The position numbers were made by a program, and so were the translations under genes. Of a stretch of 64,000 nt of DNA, positions 20,838-33,660 are shown one piece after another; positions within the stretch are counted from its first letter, which is position 1, and each line of letters opens with the position of its first letter. The notes under the pieces were generated by a model that saw nothing but the letters and a program-made list of their open reading frames with translations, did no database searches and was not told the DNA's origin. Source of the stretch: Siphlonurus alternatus (Eukaryota; Arthropoda; Insecta; Ephemeroptera; Siphlonuridae); NCBI GenBank assembly GCA_949825025.1, contig OX463781.1, positions 39,879,150-39,943,149 of the forward strand, written 5' to 3'.

Positions 20838-21645
20838 GTAAGTAAGTAAGTAAGTAAAATTCTTTATTTAGCAAAAATGCTAGTACATACATATTTTTTG
20901 CATAACATATCATACATTTTTCACATATTTCAGGAACATCCACCTTTTATATTATAATAAAATATTTATGATAATATTACAATTTTCATCATTTCCTCCT
21001 ATTGTCACAAAATCAGTTTGTATATTTCTTTTTTAAAAACATTTTTTTAACAAATAAAACACATTCTCTTTTAAATTGTATGCTATCTACGATGTTTTTC
21101 ACATATCTTGGTAAACTATTAAACAGTTTGAATCCACTAACCATAATAGATTTTTGATAAAATCTATTTTTCTGTTTCCCGATGCGAATATTGCCGGCAG
21201 TTCTTGTGTTGTGTTGATGAACTTCATTGTGGTACATTATATCATTACACAGGTAGTTTGGCACTCTCTTGTTTACAATTCGGTGAACAAAAACTAACAC
21301 ATTTAATGCCAACCTTTGTTTGATTGACATCCAGCACATTGTGTCCAACATTAAATTAATAGGAGTTAATTTATTACATCTAAGTATTACCCGCATTGCC
21401 TTATTTTGTAACAGTTGCAATTTTTTAATATTTTCTTCATTACTGTCCAATAAAATTGTAGAACAGTACTCAAAATGAGGTGAAATAATTGTTTTGTAAA
21501 TTAATGCTTTTGTCCACGGACTTAAAAAATTACCTATCCTTGCTAAATAGCTGATTTTGCTTCCAACCTTTTTATTAATATATGCAACATGTTTTTTAAA
21601 ATTAAGATGTGAATCAATAATAATACCGAGATATTTAAATAAAAC
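20838..21645 (-). mobile_element. 5'-truncated LINE with RT C-terminal half and (ACTT)n tail
   Basis: On the - strand an intact frame of about 210 codons runs from about 21645 to 21013. It opens with KYLGIIIDSHLNFKKHVAYI, the K-LG--ID--L-W--H segment after the reverse transcriptase active site, continues through SKISYLARIGNFLSPW, YKTIISPHFEYCSTILL and LQLLQNKAMRVILRC, and ends with the FNSLP C-terminal motif. This is the thumb/connection part of a jockey- or CR1-like non-LTR element. A 3' UTR of about 150 bp ends in about five ACTT units (TAAG repeats on the + strand at 20838-20858). No catalytic YADD box is included; the 5' part is truncated. The unbroken frame suggests a young copy. Confidence 0.9.
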
Positions 21646-21649
21646 AAAT

Positions 21650-22360
21650 AATAAAAATAAAACAAAAATATGATTGTCATAATGCGTGTTATTTTTTCAT
21701 AAAAATAAGTTAAAAATACTGTGTAGGTGTATATGGATATACGCGTCTTTGTGTACAGTACATTAATTATATCTATAAATAATTTCAAACATAAATTCCA
21801 AAAACAGAATAGTTTGTGGCTAAATAAATCGATTAGTAAATGTCTAAAGAAAGGTATATTCTACTTTATTTTAAAGAAAAAAAAACTTAGTTCCTGTGAG
21901 ATTGTGTTCTTTACAATATACAATACATTACAATTGAGCATTGTAATCTATATATATAGATTAAAATTTGAATTAAAGTTGACTTTTATTCAATAAAAAT
22001 ATCAATTCCAATAGAATTTAAATAAGTATACATTTTTTTTATCAATTGAAATTTTTTTCATTAAAAATACAATATTATTGCATGACCTCAATTTTATTTG
22101 ACATAATATAAAGTTATCTGTTTTTACTTTCTTGTTTATAACAAAAAGTACTATTACAAAAAAATTATTGTCGTTCTATCATTTATCTTGAAACTTAAAA
22201 AGACTTTATTTATAACAATTTGATTAAGTGTTTTTATGTCTTTACAAAGCCATTTTTTTTTACCTGACTTTATTCATAAGAATATTTAGCATTATTCTCA
22301 CGTCAAAATATATATAAAAAACAAATCTGACACTTTTTAAAACAACCGCAGTTTAAAGAG
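21650..22360. other. AT-rich intron, nothing recognised
   Basis: Frames here encode Ile/Phe/Lys/Tyr-rich noise. Confidence 0.55.
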
Positions 22361-22363
22361 ACA

Positions 22364-22632
22364 ACCTTAGTTAAAAAAAAAATTCGTCTCCAACTACGTT
22401 ATCTTTTACATGTCTAAATCTAATATTTTTACCTCTAAAATATATCTTATTTCCTCTTCGGTCAAAGTGAGGATTAAATGGAGACAATATTTCTAATATG
22501 TTATGCTCAATAAGAGGAAAAAAGACGAAATATCGTCTTTTCCATCTTTTTTTTCTCTAAAATGGTGCAAAATAAGAGGGAAATAAACTATAGGAAAGAG
22601 CTTAAGGTGAGAAAGAAATGTAAAAGAGATGA
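22364..22632 (+). mobile_element. MITE-I, copy 1
   Basis: Starts CCTTAGTTAAAA; carries TTATTTCCTCTTCGGTCAAA, GTGAGGATTAAATGGAGACA, ATCGTCTTTTCC and GGTGCAAAATAAGAGG. Five copies in the window share this order. Confidence 0.85.
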
Positions 22633-22634
22633 AT

Positions 22635-22865
22635 CAATTCACGTGATCAATACATTGGATTGAAATGTATGGTGGAATGCGGACATTGAGACGTGACTGC
22701 AGGTACTTACCTGGCTGCCGTGAATACCTTGGCCCTGCAGTACTGTGACGTGTAGTGGAGAGCCGACATATTGGGGGCCACGTCACGAAACGTGTCACGC
22801 TACCGCCCTTCGTGCACGGGTATGAATTATTTCCCACACACAATCCCCTCTATGCTCTCTCTCTG
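22635..22865 (-). other. GC-rich island with donor-like site on the - strand
   Basis: The - strand reads GGCAGCCAG/GTAAGTACC, a perfect donor, after about 140 bases of GC-rich sequence (ACACGTTTCGTGACGTGG). The only open frame is 40-50 codons without a recognisable motif. It may be a non-coding first exon or chance. Confidence 0.25.
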
Positions 22866-22869
22866 TTTT

Positions 22870-23480
22870 AAAACATAGCGTTCAGTGTTATATATCTTTA
22901 ACATTATATAATATTATATTTTGTGCACGCGATATCATATATGAGTTTTCTTTTCTGTCCATATTTTATTATTTTTTTAATATTAATTATTTCTTTTAAA
23001 AAACAAAAATTTACTTTTTAATATATGAAATTATAATTTATTATATAGTAAAAAAAGGTATATTTAAAGCAATCTTATAAGTTTTTAACATATTATAATT
23101 AAAAAATGTGATTAATTACTAAAGAGTTTAATTATAATCTGTATCTTTATATGTTGGATTAATTGTAAAATGCTGAAGGGTATTTCATTTTGTGATTTAT
23201 TTTACATTATTTATTTTTTTTAAGTGTTTTTAAATTGTATTATTATTTTTTTATTTCTACATTTCATATTTTAGTGCATATTTTTTATGTATTTGTTTAA
23301 CATAAGTTTAAAAAAAAATGTATTGTGACGATTGAATTAACAACGTTTATTGATGTTAAAAATTCATAATTTTTATTTCTGGAATTGTGATTTTAGTTTT
23401 TATGAACAAACAGACACTTAACAGTAAAGGAAAATGTATAACTTAACATCATCCATAAACACTTTAAAAATTATTGAAAT
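22870..23480. other. AT-rich intron, nothing recognised
   Basis: Very A/T-rich sequence; no feature. Confidence 0.55.
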
Positions 23481-23489
23481 GTCTACAGG

Positions 23490-23700
23490 CTAATCTCACG
23501 TGACGTCACTGAAACGCATATTGCATACTTTACAGGAGCCTGCCGCGCCATAGTGGTGTATTGAATCAGCAGCGTGTAGGGGAGAAAATGCAGAAAAAAA
23601 ATAATTATAAATTATAGACAGCAATTATTACATTTATATCGTTTTCATTACATATAATCTGATAGTTTATAAAGAATACACTTTAAGCTATATTTTTGTG
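23490..23700 (-). repeat. Dispersed repeat P, copy 2
   Basis: Complement of 1-215, starting from CTCACGTGACGTCACTG and ATACTTTACAGGAGCCTGCC. Orientation is opposite to copy 1. Confidence 0.75.
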
Positions 23701-23760
23701 ATCTTAAATATCTGGCAACAAAGTCAATTTTTTATTTTTTACTTTTTTTCATTGCTTTAA

Positions 23761-24117
23761 GGTAAAGGTAACGCGCCCAATGCTAAAAATAATTCCACAC
23801 TTGAAATTTATGAAAAAAATTTAAAATGATCTCCCTTATCAGTGGCTAAAATATCAGGCATACAAATTTGAGCTAGTTTTTTAGTTATGAATTTTTAAAG
23901 TTGACTAATTTAACATTGAAGTTTGATTTTTTAATGTTAAAGTAGCCAACTTTAAAAATTCATAACTCAAAAACTAGCTCATATTTGTGTGCTGTGTACC
24001 TGATATTTTAGCTAAATATTATACTGATAGGGAATGTAGAGGAGAACATTTAAATTTTTTTTCATAATTTTCAATTGTGGGATTATTTTTAACATTGAGC
24101 GCGTTACCTTCACCCTC
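23761..24117. mobile_element. MITE-J, long palindrome with TTAA flanks
   Basis: Flanked by TTAA at 23757-23760 and 24118-24121. Arms: GTAACGCGCCCAATG left and CATTGAGCGCGTTAC right, continuing through CTAGTTTTTTAGTTATGAAT and its complement to a turn near 23925. TTAA suggests a piggyBac-type target. Confidence 0.82.
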
Positions 24118-24121
24118 TTAA

Positions 24122-25180
24122 AATTTAAAGAGCATGATTTGTCAGCAGGAGGGGAAGTGAGGGGAGGTTAACATCTGGGTTTTATCCTGTCAGTAGGCAA
24201 CCCAACAATCTCGTGGCGCTGCCTTATTGTATGTTATATTTCTTGCAATAATTTTCAAACGTTTTATTTTTGTATTTTACACACCTTAGTCCATTATTAA
24301 GTTAAGCGAGCATTCAAGTTTTTTTTTCTTCTTTCTATTTTATTTTTCATCCATAGGGAAATGGTGTTTTTACTTCTTTGATAGCTCATGCAAGTATATG
24401 TCATTTGAATACCATAGAGAAGTGGAACTTTACGCCTGATATAAAAAGCTATATAACATTCATTCACTCTTATATTCATAGGAAAAGAAGATTCTAGTTA
24501 CTACTAGCTCAAGAAAAAATATAACGTATGTTGATAAAATATTTTCAGAAGTGTTGAAGTTTAAAAAGATATAGAATTTCAAATAATTTTCCGTTGGGTT
24601 TGAAATTTTTTCCATGATTGTGCAAAACTACAATATATTATAAATGTGGTGATATTAACATATTAATATCATTTCATTTACATTAACTTTTAAGAGAAAG
24701 ATAATTAAATATCAATACACTGTCGTACCACAATTTTATAATAATTATTTTCATTAAGTTGAATTAAAATGTTAAAATTTAAAAGATTGCTCCTTATAGT
24801 AAATTGTGATTATTAAAACAATAAAGAAGTTTTTAAATAACGTACTTTTATGTTATTTAATTGCTTTAAAAAAATGAAAAAAAAAACTATTTTACAGTAT
24901 ATATACTACATAATTTTTAGTATAAGGATTAAGTGAAGACTAAATTATTTATTTGTATTCTCCATTGTATTTTGATAGCAAATTTCTTATATTCACAAGT
25001 TCTCCCAGCAAAATATTTTGAAATTTATATTACAAATAATTAAGTAAGCCATTTTTTCTCCAAGTGAAATTTTTATCAGCCTAAAACTTATGCAACTTTT
25101 CCAGCTTATCTGTATGACAGTTTGCATACACATGACATTTTTTTCAAAAATCGTAGATTAAAACAAAGAAGAATATAAAT
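24122..25180. other. AT-rich intron
   Basis: A short GC-richer patch at 24145-24220 (GCAGGAGGGGAAGTGAGGGG) and otherwise A/T-rich DNA without recognisable elements. Confidence 0.5.
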
Positions 25181-25189
25181 CGTGAAGAA

Positions 25190-25500
25190 GATATGGACAT
25201 CCATGACCTTAAAAACATGATGTTTTGGAAGGAACAAAGAAGCATGCAGTGAACTGGGCGAGGAGAGCGGGAGAAACGTTGCAGTGGCAATCTCATGAAC
25301 AAGAGATGTAGTAGAGTTGTATTTCTCTAGCAAAGAGCGCGCCATCGACTGCCAGTGAATGCGAGTGAGTATCTCTAGGAAAGAGAAGCTTTGCGGGAGC
25401 CCGGGCACTCGCCCAACAACTTACTTCTTCTTTTTCTTCTTATTTATTCCTCGCTCTACTCCGCAACCACCCCTCTTTCTGTGCAGTAGATATAAATTAT
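25190..25500. promoter_or_regulatory. Unique GC-richer island with long pyrimidine tract
   Basis: An open frame of about 100 codons on the - strand (25408 to 25106) lacks any known motif. A pyrimidine tract at 25431-25490 ends CCCTCTTTCTGTGCAG on the + strand, a strong acceptor, but the sequence after it is closed in frame (TAGATATAA). Could be a regulatory element or non-coding exon boundary. Confidence 0.25.
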
Positions 25501-25773
25501 GTTATAACCACGTGATTTAAATTGTAAGTAGTGATCAAATAATAATTTATCAACAAAAACAATAATATTTCATTATTTCAATAACAAACATCACGTTTGA
25601 AAGATTCAGCTGTTGAGGAATATCTATATACCATATTGCATAAAATGTTCTGAATTTAGTAGCAGTCAACCGCTTCATGAATTTTATAAATGAGACAAAA
25701 TTGTACTTCTTCTTACAATAAATGTTCTCATTATTTTGTGCTTCATAGAGTCTCAAGTATAATATAATATATA

Positions 25774-25917
25774 TTGGGTGCGATTCACGAAGCAGTTAGC
25801 CAGGTTTCTTAACCACGTTTGTCTATACCTGTTTTACGTGTTAAACGACCCTAGTTAAACGTGGTTAAGCTAAACGTGGTTAGAAACCTGGCTAACTGCT
25901 TCGTGAATCGCATCCAA
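25774..25917. mobile_element. MITE-B, intact copy
   Basis: TA at 25772-25773 and 25918-25919. Ends TTGGGTGCGATTCACGAAGC and GCTTCGTGAATCGCATCCAA; arms carry GTTAGCCAGGTTTCTTAACC and its complement. The TA duplication points to the Tc1/mariner superfamily. Confidence 0.93.
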
Positions 25918-25919
25918 TA

Positions 25920-27810
25920 TAGTTAAATTACGGGGTATTTTTTTTTCTTGTTTTTATCTATTGATTTTAAAATTTAAAGTTTTCAAATTGTGACCTAAAA
26001 CAATGATAGTATTTTAAACTACAAAATTTGGTCATAAATTTGGTGTTGAATATTTTTGAATTGATTTATGATATACGTATAGAATAATAGAGCTCTATAT
26101 AGAATATTTGGAAAAATTAAAAAGCAAAAACAGTTTCTTCAGATTTTAAAGATAGGATGAGTCAAATATCAAAGCATGTTATTGCGCACTTATGCTAGAT
26201 TTTCATTGGTCGAAGAAATAATGACGTCCATATTGAATAACTCCATTAAAACTTTTCAAAGCTTCTAATGATAAAAATATATTACATAAAACGTTTATGA
26301 CCAGCAACTTTAATTACTCTGTACAAGTACTCGTGTTCAATTTTAGGGACACTATTAAGTTATAAATAGATGCACGGGAATAAGTATCTTCATTTTGGAT
26401 ATCCTGAATAATTGTTTTATTACATGATATATCTAAATTTTCAAATTTAATTCATTTTATTTTTACATTATACTTAGGAGCTGTAAAAAAAACATTATTG
26501 TACAAAATAACGATTCAGATTTTAATGTAATCAAGTTCTATTTTTGAAATTTAAAATATTGAGGTCATTGATTTGATTATAGAATTATTTGAAGTTACTT
26601 TATATTTCATCTTGTAAACACTTATCTGAAGATATATAAAATTTTATGTTTTTTTATTGAAGTATAAATTCAACACGCAAGAGAAACATTGAAGTATCTC
26701 AAAATACTTATATATTCTATATAAAAAAAGAAGGAGTACTTGCAAAAAAAATACTGTTTGTTAACCATAATAATATTGCTTGGCTATCTTTTTTTGTATT
26801 TTAATTTAACCAATTGTAACATTTTAAATTTAATTAATAATTACTTATATATGTAAAATGTGTATAGTGTATGAAATTAATACATTTATATAAAACATAG
26901 TATTGATTTTTGTTGGAAAATGTTTTATTTTGTACACATTCTTTTGTTTGTTACGATCTTTTGTATACCGTACTACAAAGGCTGCTGATGGTGACTCGTT
27001 ATGTACACAAACGTTTATTATGTAAAATAAGAGCTGGAACAACGCCGCTATGACCAACTAACTCTTGCGTGCATAAAGAATTTCTGCCGCTCTCTTAATC
27101 CACATAGCTAATTTGAACAGTAAAAAGTTTTTGTAGTAATTACAAGTGGTAATGTTTCAGACTCATTTGAAACTAATGTAAGTAAAGAAAGAACTCTAGA
27201 AAATCTTTATACGTGCTATACTTTATATAAGGCAGAGATTTTCGTATACATTTACAGGTAGCTAATTTAAAACTTTTATCTTACTTTATTTTACAGTAAT
27301 ATATTTTATCTATTTATTTGACTGTATTACTATGTATATAAGTTGAGAATTTTTATTGTTAAATTTCACGTATAAAATTATATGAAACTGTAAAGAAATA
27401 TTATTTTTTTTACTGTACGTCATAAAGAGAGGCTATTTTTTTTTTTCTTTTAGATAAGACCCTATGTTAATGTGTGAAAAAATGACTCATTCAGTTTGAA
27501 TTTTGATTTTTTATTTTTTTATTTATTTATTTATTTATTTATTTTTTTTTTGCGTGTGGAGAAACTACGTGAAATAGACTTTTTTTGGGTTTAGTTTCCT
27601 TCTGGAGCACTTGAACAATTTTAACAAACTCCATTTTTTTCTGTATATTTTTAACATTTTTTATATTATTTTATTTTTTTTTTTCATATATTTTACAAAT
27701 ATAAAGTCACAAAGTACAGGTGTAGAATTTATTTGAACAGAGTAAACATCAAAGTATAAACATTAAAAATTCTACTTTATATTACACGTGTTATAATTTT
27801 AATTGATATC
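25920..27810. other. AT-rich intron, nothing recognised
   Basis: A/T-rich throughout, apart from a slightly GC-richer stretch at 26950-27100 and a short TTTA repeat at 27518-27545. Confidence 0.55.
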
Positions 27811-27879
27811 AATAAATCTGACTAGGTATATTTGATATTTTGATAGTTCAGTAGAATGTATTTTATATTATACGCTGCT

Positions 27880-28080
27880 ACATAGTGTGAAGGATTATTC
27901 TCGGATTTTATTGGCTGGCGTATTGTCCCGTGGCGATGACCCCCCTTGGCAAAGAGCCAACATTTTGCTCCTCCTCCTTTCAGAGAGCAACAAGCTACTC
28001 GACGTGTCACGTGACTAAAAAAACAGCTGATTTTTGATGACAACACCTCCTCAGGGGATTCCCACGTCACGTGGTTATAA
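27880..28080. promoter_or_regulatory. Island with CACGTG boxes
   Basis: Contains GTGTCACGTGACTAAAAAAA, AACAGCTG and CCACGTCACGTGGTTATAA. The - strand frame is open for about 80 codons but has no known motif. The E-box content is seen; any role is inferred. Confidence 0.25.
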
Positions 28081-28333
28081 ACAAATTACAATATTATTTA
28101 TTTATACTTTACTTAGATATTCTAATTTTATTAGTACGTGAACTTACTGACATCTATGTAGGTTATGCTTTAAGATATTGTAATAGGTCAAGAATTTGTA
28201 AAAAATTATTATTATAAAATATGATATGAAAGTGCAATAAATGAAAATATCATAAGAAATAACTCTATAATTATGTTAATAATTCAATATAGATAAAAAT
28301 GTAATATCCGGACTAATATGTCTTAATACATAG

Positions 28334-28612
28334 TCCTTAGTTGAAAAAAATCACGCCTTCAACTCATCCTTTACATACCTAAATCTAATCTTATAACATC
28401 TTTTAAAACACATTTTATTTTTTTTTCCTCGCATTGAGGATAAAATAAAGACCAATATTTCTATCATTTTGTGCTTAAAAAGAGGAAATAAGACGCAATC
28501 TCGTCTTTTTCCTCTTTTTTTTTCCCCTTCTAAAATGTTGCAAAATAGGAGGAAATTTGATGAGGAGAAAGCTTAATAGCGAATAAAAGATGAAATTTAT
28601 TCCTACTCGGGG
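28334..28612 (+). mobile_element. MITE-I, copy 2
   Basis: CCTTAGTTGAAAAAAATCAC to TGAAATTTATTCCTACTCGG, with TCATCCTTTACATACCTAAA and ATCTCGTCTTTTTCCTC as in the other copies. Confidence 0.88.
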
Positions 28613-28614
28613 TT

Positions 28615-29720
28615 ACAATTTGTTTTAAAATAATATTAAATCTTTTAGGTAAACAATTCATGGTAGTTTGTTTCAACCTTAATTATTTATTAAATCCTAT
28701 GATCAACGTGTTTTAAACCGATCCCATGTCATAGTTGTTAATAAAACTTGTTTTACCTCATTTCAGGGCTTACTTTTATTGTATGTGCAAATTAGGATTA
28801 CAAAAATTGAATGATTTTTAAACGCAAATAAATTGAAACTGCATGATAATTAAAAGCAATTTTCCATTACAATTAGTAACGGTGGAACATATTTGACCAT
28901 TATCATTGATATTCAATTTTATTTGGAACCATTTTAATATAATATATTTAAATTTTTGTAGGTTATTTCGAATCGTTAATTGAAATTACGAATTATTGAC
29001 TCAATGGACCCCGAATTTAACAATTGAATGCTCTATAAAATACTATACTTTTTGCAGTAGATAAAATACGAACATTTATTTTCATTACCTGGCAAATATT
29101 AATCAAATAATAGCAAAAAGAATTTGTTTTTTTTTAAATTTTTAAAACATAATATTGCAATAGTTTATATTCTGCAATAGAAAGAACGAAAACAATTTTT
29201 TTTTAACAAAATCAGGAAGTAAGTTTTATAGCAAATAATATTAATGAAACTGACACTAAAAATTGAAATAATGTTAAATCATTTAGTTTCAAGTAAGAGC
29301 TAAAACATGCCAACAAATGAATTAAACTTTATCACAATTGTCTGTTGGTCTTTGATTCAACGAACTAAAAATAGCTTACTAATCTGACGTGAACATAATG
29401 TATGCCTTGTGCAACCCACAGAAACTAAAAAAAAAATAAATAAAATAGTTTCTAAATATTTGGCCCCAACTTCAGGCAAACGTTTAATATTGATCGTAAT
29501 GTTATCCAACTGCCGTCACGTGATCGTGACACAAGTGTTAAGTCATCACACTGCCGCAGTCGGCGCTGCTGGAGCCTATACTTAACGTGAGCGGATTATC
29601 GCCTTAAAAAAATCGTCGTCAGAGAGAAACTCCAAAGAGAGAAAAAGTTCAACAGATACTTTAGAAAATTGTGAGTTTGATAGCATAACGTCGTAATATC
29701 CGATATGAACATTTGGCTAA
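28615..29720. other. AT-rich intron with one GC-richer patch
   Basis: 29510-29690 is unique and GC-richer (CCGTCACGTGATCGTGACAC, GCCGCAGTCGGCGCTGC). Otherwise nothing. Confidence 0.45.
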
Positions 29721-29726
29721 ATATTA

Positions 29727-29854
29727 GGTCTTTTTATAAATACACAATCAAATATAATCGATTATTATTGATGCTAGCTCTAGCTCCTTGTTCAGAAAGT
29801 TAATCAGTAATATATATAATCTATTATTTCTAATAGTGTATTTACAAACAGACC
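29727..29854. mobile_element. MITE-L, copy
   Basis: TA on both sides (29725-29726, 29855-29856). Ends GGTCTTTTTATAAATACACA and TGTATTTACAAACAGACC. Confidence 0.8.
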
Positions 29855-29899
29855 TATTGAGGCTAAAATTCCGATTTAAACTTTGGTAGATCATGACTA

Positions 29900-30000
29900 T
29901 AATGGCTAAATATAGAACTATATCGAAAATCGACTTGAGATCTTACTTTATATGATCTCAAGTCGATTTTTCATCGTATTTTTATATAGTCACAATAGAC
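29900..30000. repeat. Short palindrome
   Basis: GAAAATCGACTTGAGATC at 29924 is mirrored by GATCTCAAGTCGATTTTTC ending at 29972, with a turn TTACTTTATAT. ACTATAAT and ATATAGTC just outside extend the symmetry. Likely a small foldback element. Confidence 0.6.
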
Positions 30001-30019
30001 CAATTGAGGAATAATTTTT

Positions 30020-30725
30020 AGACGCTGCCAAGACGAATATAATATAAATAAAATATTTCAAAATCAAAATAATAAATGAAATTATGGTTATTAATATACT
30101 GTTTCTTAATTCATATAACATGTGACTTTTATATAAAAAATCAAAGTAATTTCACTTTTTATGTTGATTTTAATGATTTAACAGAATTAAATTCAGGAAA
30201 ATATTTATTTATATTTTATTTTTCGATGGAAATTAATTTAAAAACCTATCTAAATGTAAATTAATATTGATTTATGGTCATGTATTAAAAACATAAAGCT
30301 TCATAATAAAGTTGTAAAATATTTAATAATTTTATGGTGTTTATGAAGTTGAAATAGTGAAAACAATTTATGTGAATAAAGAAGCAAGTTATTCCTCCGT
30401 GTGTTGCTCGATTTAAATTCCGTCTTGCTTCATTCAGTCTCTATCTACTCCCTGGGGATTGTAAGCTGAGAAGAATGGAGACAAGATGTTGTCTCGAAAA
30501 TCCAAGCAACGAAAAGATAACGAAAAAACATGCTTACTTTAAATATCAATAGAAAAAAAGTCTTACTATAGTTACGTTTCTGATTGATTAAATTTATCTT
30601 GTTACGTCATTGTTGATAAAGATATACGAAGTTGTATAGAAAAGGTAGAATTTCAGGAATGCGTTAAAAAACTTGCTAAGTACAGTATTTTGATATAAAA
30701 GCGTGAAAACAAAGCATAAACACTT
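30020..30725. other. AT-rich intron, nothing recognised
   Basis: No feature beyond a moderately GC-richer patch at 30395-30490. Confidence 0.5.
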
Positions 30726-30727
30726 TT

Positions 30728-30944
30728 TAAAGGCGGATTTTGATTGCGACAACGGCTATGCGACGCAGTTTTGACAAAAAAACTGTGAACTCCTATGCGG
30801 CGCCGAATTCGCCGGATATCGCGTTAATTACGATGCTCCTTTTTTCTTTTAATCGCCCAATATTGCCGTCAATGGATGTTACAGCAAGTGCGCATTATTC
30901 ACGTCGCGTCGCATGATAAAAATCGCCATGTGAATCCGCCTTAA
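30728..30944 (-). mobile_element. MITE-A, copy 2
   Basis: AAGGCGGATTTTGATTGCGA to ATCGCCATGTGAATCCGCCT, with GCGTTAATTACGATGCTCCT and CAATGGATGTTACAGCAAGT, the complement of copy 1. Confidence 0.92.
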
Positions 30945-31444
30945 GACTAACTCTGTACATTTATCAGAAGCCGTCATTATGTTCCTAGCAGTCAAATATT
31001 AGGCATAACACCCAGCTGCAGTGAGCTACAGTTAATTTAATTTTATATTCCTGCCAGAATTACCTGAAAGTTAAAGGTTTCTGTTCTTATTATTCATATT
31101 TGAAGTTTATAATTTGTTTATATTAAAGTAATGGCTTGTTTCCAAAAAGTCAGACATGACTAGAAAGTCCAGAAACCTCTCACTTTCGGCTATTTCCACT
31201 GGTATTATTATAATATTTTTACTGTATTATTATTAAAAGCAGACACTAATAACCAGGTCTATAACACTTCTGCATCAGCAGGGCAATGTAATTGTGGCTA
31301 ATTTATCAAGAATTTTACACCTTTATGTTCAGAAACATTTCACCTTGTGATTAGGCAATTTGTTCAGCTTTAGAACAGAGCAGGTTACATATAAGGCAGG
31401 GGTAATATACTCAAGCGTCCTTTTTTTCAAACTTTACGATAATA

Positions 31445-31776
31445 ATGGACAACATGCATGAAAATTTTTTATTTCAGAAATGAATAGAGGGTACCAAATT
31501 CTGTTACTCTGAATTTTTTCAGATTTTTTGAGACCCGGAACTATTTTTAGATAATTATTGAAAATTATGTAATTTAAGTTAGCACCCCTGAATCCTTAAT
31601 AAAAAGGATAACATCGAGACGCCTATTGACGCCTCCAGGGGGCGTAGCCGCACTTTCAATAATTATTTAAAAATAGTTCTGGGTTTCAAAAAAAAACTGA
31701 AAAAATTCAGAGTAGTATAATTTGGTGCCCTCATTCCATTTCTGCAATAAAAAAATTTCATGTGTATGTTGTCCAT
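31445..31776. mobile_element. MITE-F, intact copy
   Basis: 332 bp with TA at 31443-31444 and 31777-31778. Ends ATGGACAACATGCATGAAAA and TTTCATGTGTATGTTGTCCAT-like; core GACGCCTATTGACGCCTCCA and GGGGCGTAGCCGC. Confidence 0.92.
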
Positions 31777-31779
31777 TAT

Positions 31780-32560
31780 GAAAACCGCTTCTATTGATGC
31801 TAAAAAATTTGTCTACATTCAGGATGAGATGATTTTGTTCAGCGCCGGACATTGTTTAAAAGAGCGAGATGTATGAAGCACTTACACAAAAATATATGCA
31901 GGTTTCTGAATAGCCAGGGTTCGTGCATAGTAATGATTTATTCTGATAATAAAAAAATTAAAAATTCAATGGTATTGAGAAATCTTTCACTAACCATTTT
32001 CATCTTTTACTATTTTCCGATAGATGATACATTTCTTCTTGAATCGTACTCGTAGTTTTTTAAGTATTTAATTAAGATTTATTTTAAACATCAAACATCA
32101 TTATAAAATATAAAGTACTTGAGTTGTACATCTTTATTAAATACTAATAAATGTACGTGAAAATTTCTAGTCAACGTCTCTAATTAACAGGAATAATAAA
32201 ACATGTTAATTAGAAATTTCTAATGACTATTTTTGCATGTAGAACAAAAGAACTTGTCATTCGTAGACAAGCTTTTGTTATTTGATGGAACTATGTTTGA
32301 ATGTTTGTCCAATCTCGATGTTTTGCTGTTGTGAGTCACAAATCGACATTCATCAATCGGGAAAGTCAACCTCAACAACGTTATTTTCACGATAATTTTT
32401 TATGTACTCGTGTATTTCATCCCAATGACGAACGTACTTTGTTATTTTTATGTGAAGAAAATACCAAAATCATGAATAAAAGGCTAGCAGAATATATGGA
32501 AAATTTATTTACAGTGTTTTGTATTTGTACCATTAAAGACATTATAACATAATAATATAT
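31780..32560. other. AT-rich intron
   Basis: Frames of 67 and 83 codons on the + strand at 31852 and 32301 have no recognisable motif and no supporting context. Confidence 0.45.
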
Positions 32561-32564
32561 TTTA

Positions 32565-32775
32565 TGCATTTCCATGGAGCTGGGAAAGCGAGAAAATCAC
32601 ATGCCACAGCCAATTAGAGGCAATCATGTAGGGATATCCTCGCATTGCGGAGAGCGTTTTATACCAACATGGTCGCCATACGAGATTGAAGCAAGTGCGC
32701 TTTTCTCACCCTGCTCGACATCGCTCCATATATATGGAAAAGCTTTAATATGTGTTTTTATATACATGGAGTAAT
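32565..32775. promoter_or_regulatory. Unique GC-richer island
   Basis: Includes CAGCCAATTAGAGGCAATCA, with a homeodomain-type ATTA core, and inverted TTTCCATGG / CCATATATATGGAAA near its ends. A 66-codon + strand frame is open but unrecognised. Could be an element or an enhancer. Confidence 0.2.
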
Positions 32776-33660
32776 TACAGTACAAATTAATTAATAATAA
32801 AGTATTTTTTTTTTAAATTGGGATAATTTCCTTGATTATTAATCAGTAGAAAATCTGTAATTATATTTTAATATATCAATTTTGAAATCATTATTGTCAT
32901 ACAAGCAATAAAATTTAACTTCTATGATTAATTATATTGAAAATCTTGCAGAAAATAATAATAAAAAAGATCTTACTACTTTATGAAACAGATTTATAAT
33001 AAATATTCATATCCTTTTATGGTCATGTGTGAACGATCCACCTGTTCGTAGCCACACAAATTTCGTGTGACACTTTTTCTATTCTACCACCTGAAGAGTA
33101 AGGAGAGTGCAGTGAACAGACCCTAGCTCTCACACACATTCTTATGGATCGATGATGAACATTCTATATACTCTACAAAATTGGCGTCAAACATCCATCT
33201 ATCTAGGTTATATTCTCTTCCACTACACTGTTACATATCTTTGATCATCATCCAGCGTTACATATATATAATATCTTCTTCTTTATAGACAGCTAGCCGC
33301 GGGGATGTGGTTGGAATAACCTATCTTTCGTGTGTATATATGTATAAGCTAAATAGAACGTTCGTTAAGTCTTTCTACTGTAACATTTTTCAAAATACAA
33401 TATAAACTAACATCAATCATTTAAAGAGCAGTTTAAAATATACACATATTTTGTATATATTGAAATTCATAATATGTCAGGTTTAAAAGATCATGTATTT
33501 AATATTATATTAATTTTTAATTTTTTTGTTTATATCAAACTTGAAATTTCATTACTATTTTTAAAAAAGTGTCAGAATTTAAGGTGGTATTGTTAGAACT
33601 TTAATTTATTAAGGTTCCTCTTTCTGTCTTGTTGGTGTCCTACGACTCATGTGCACTTCA

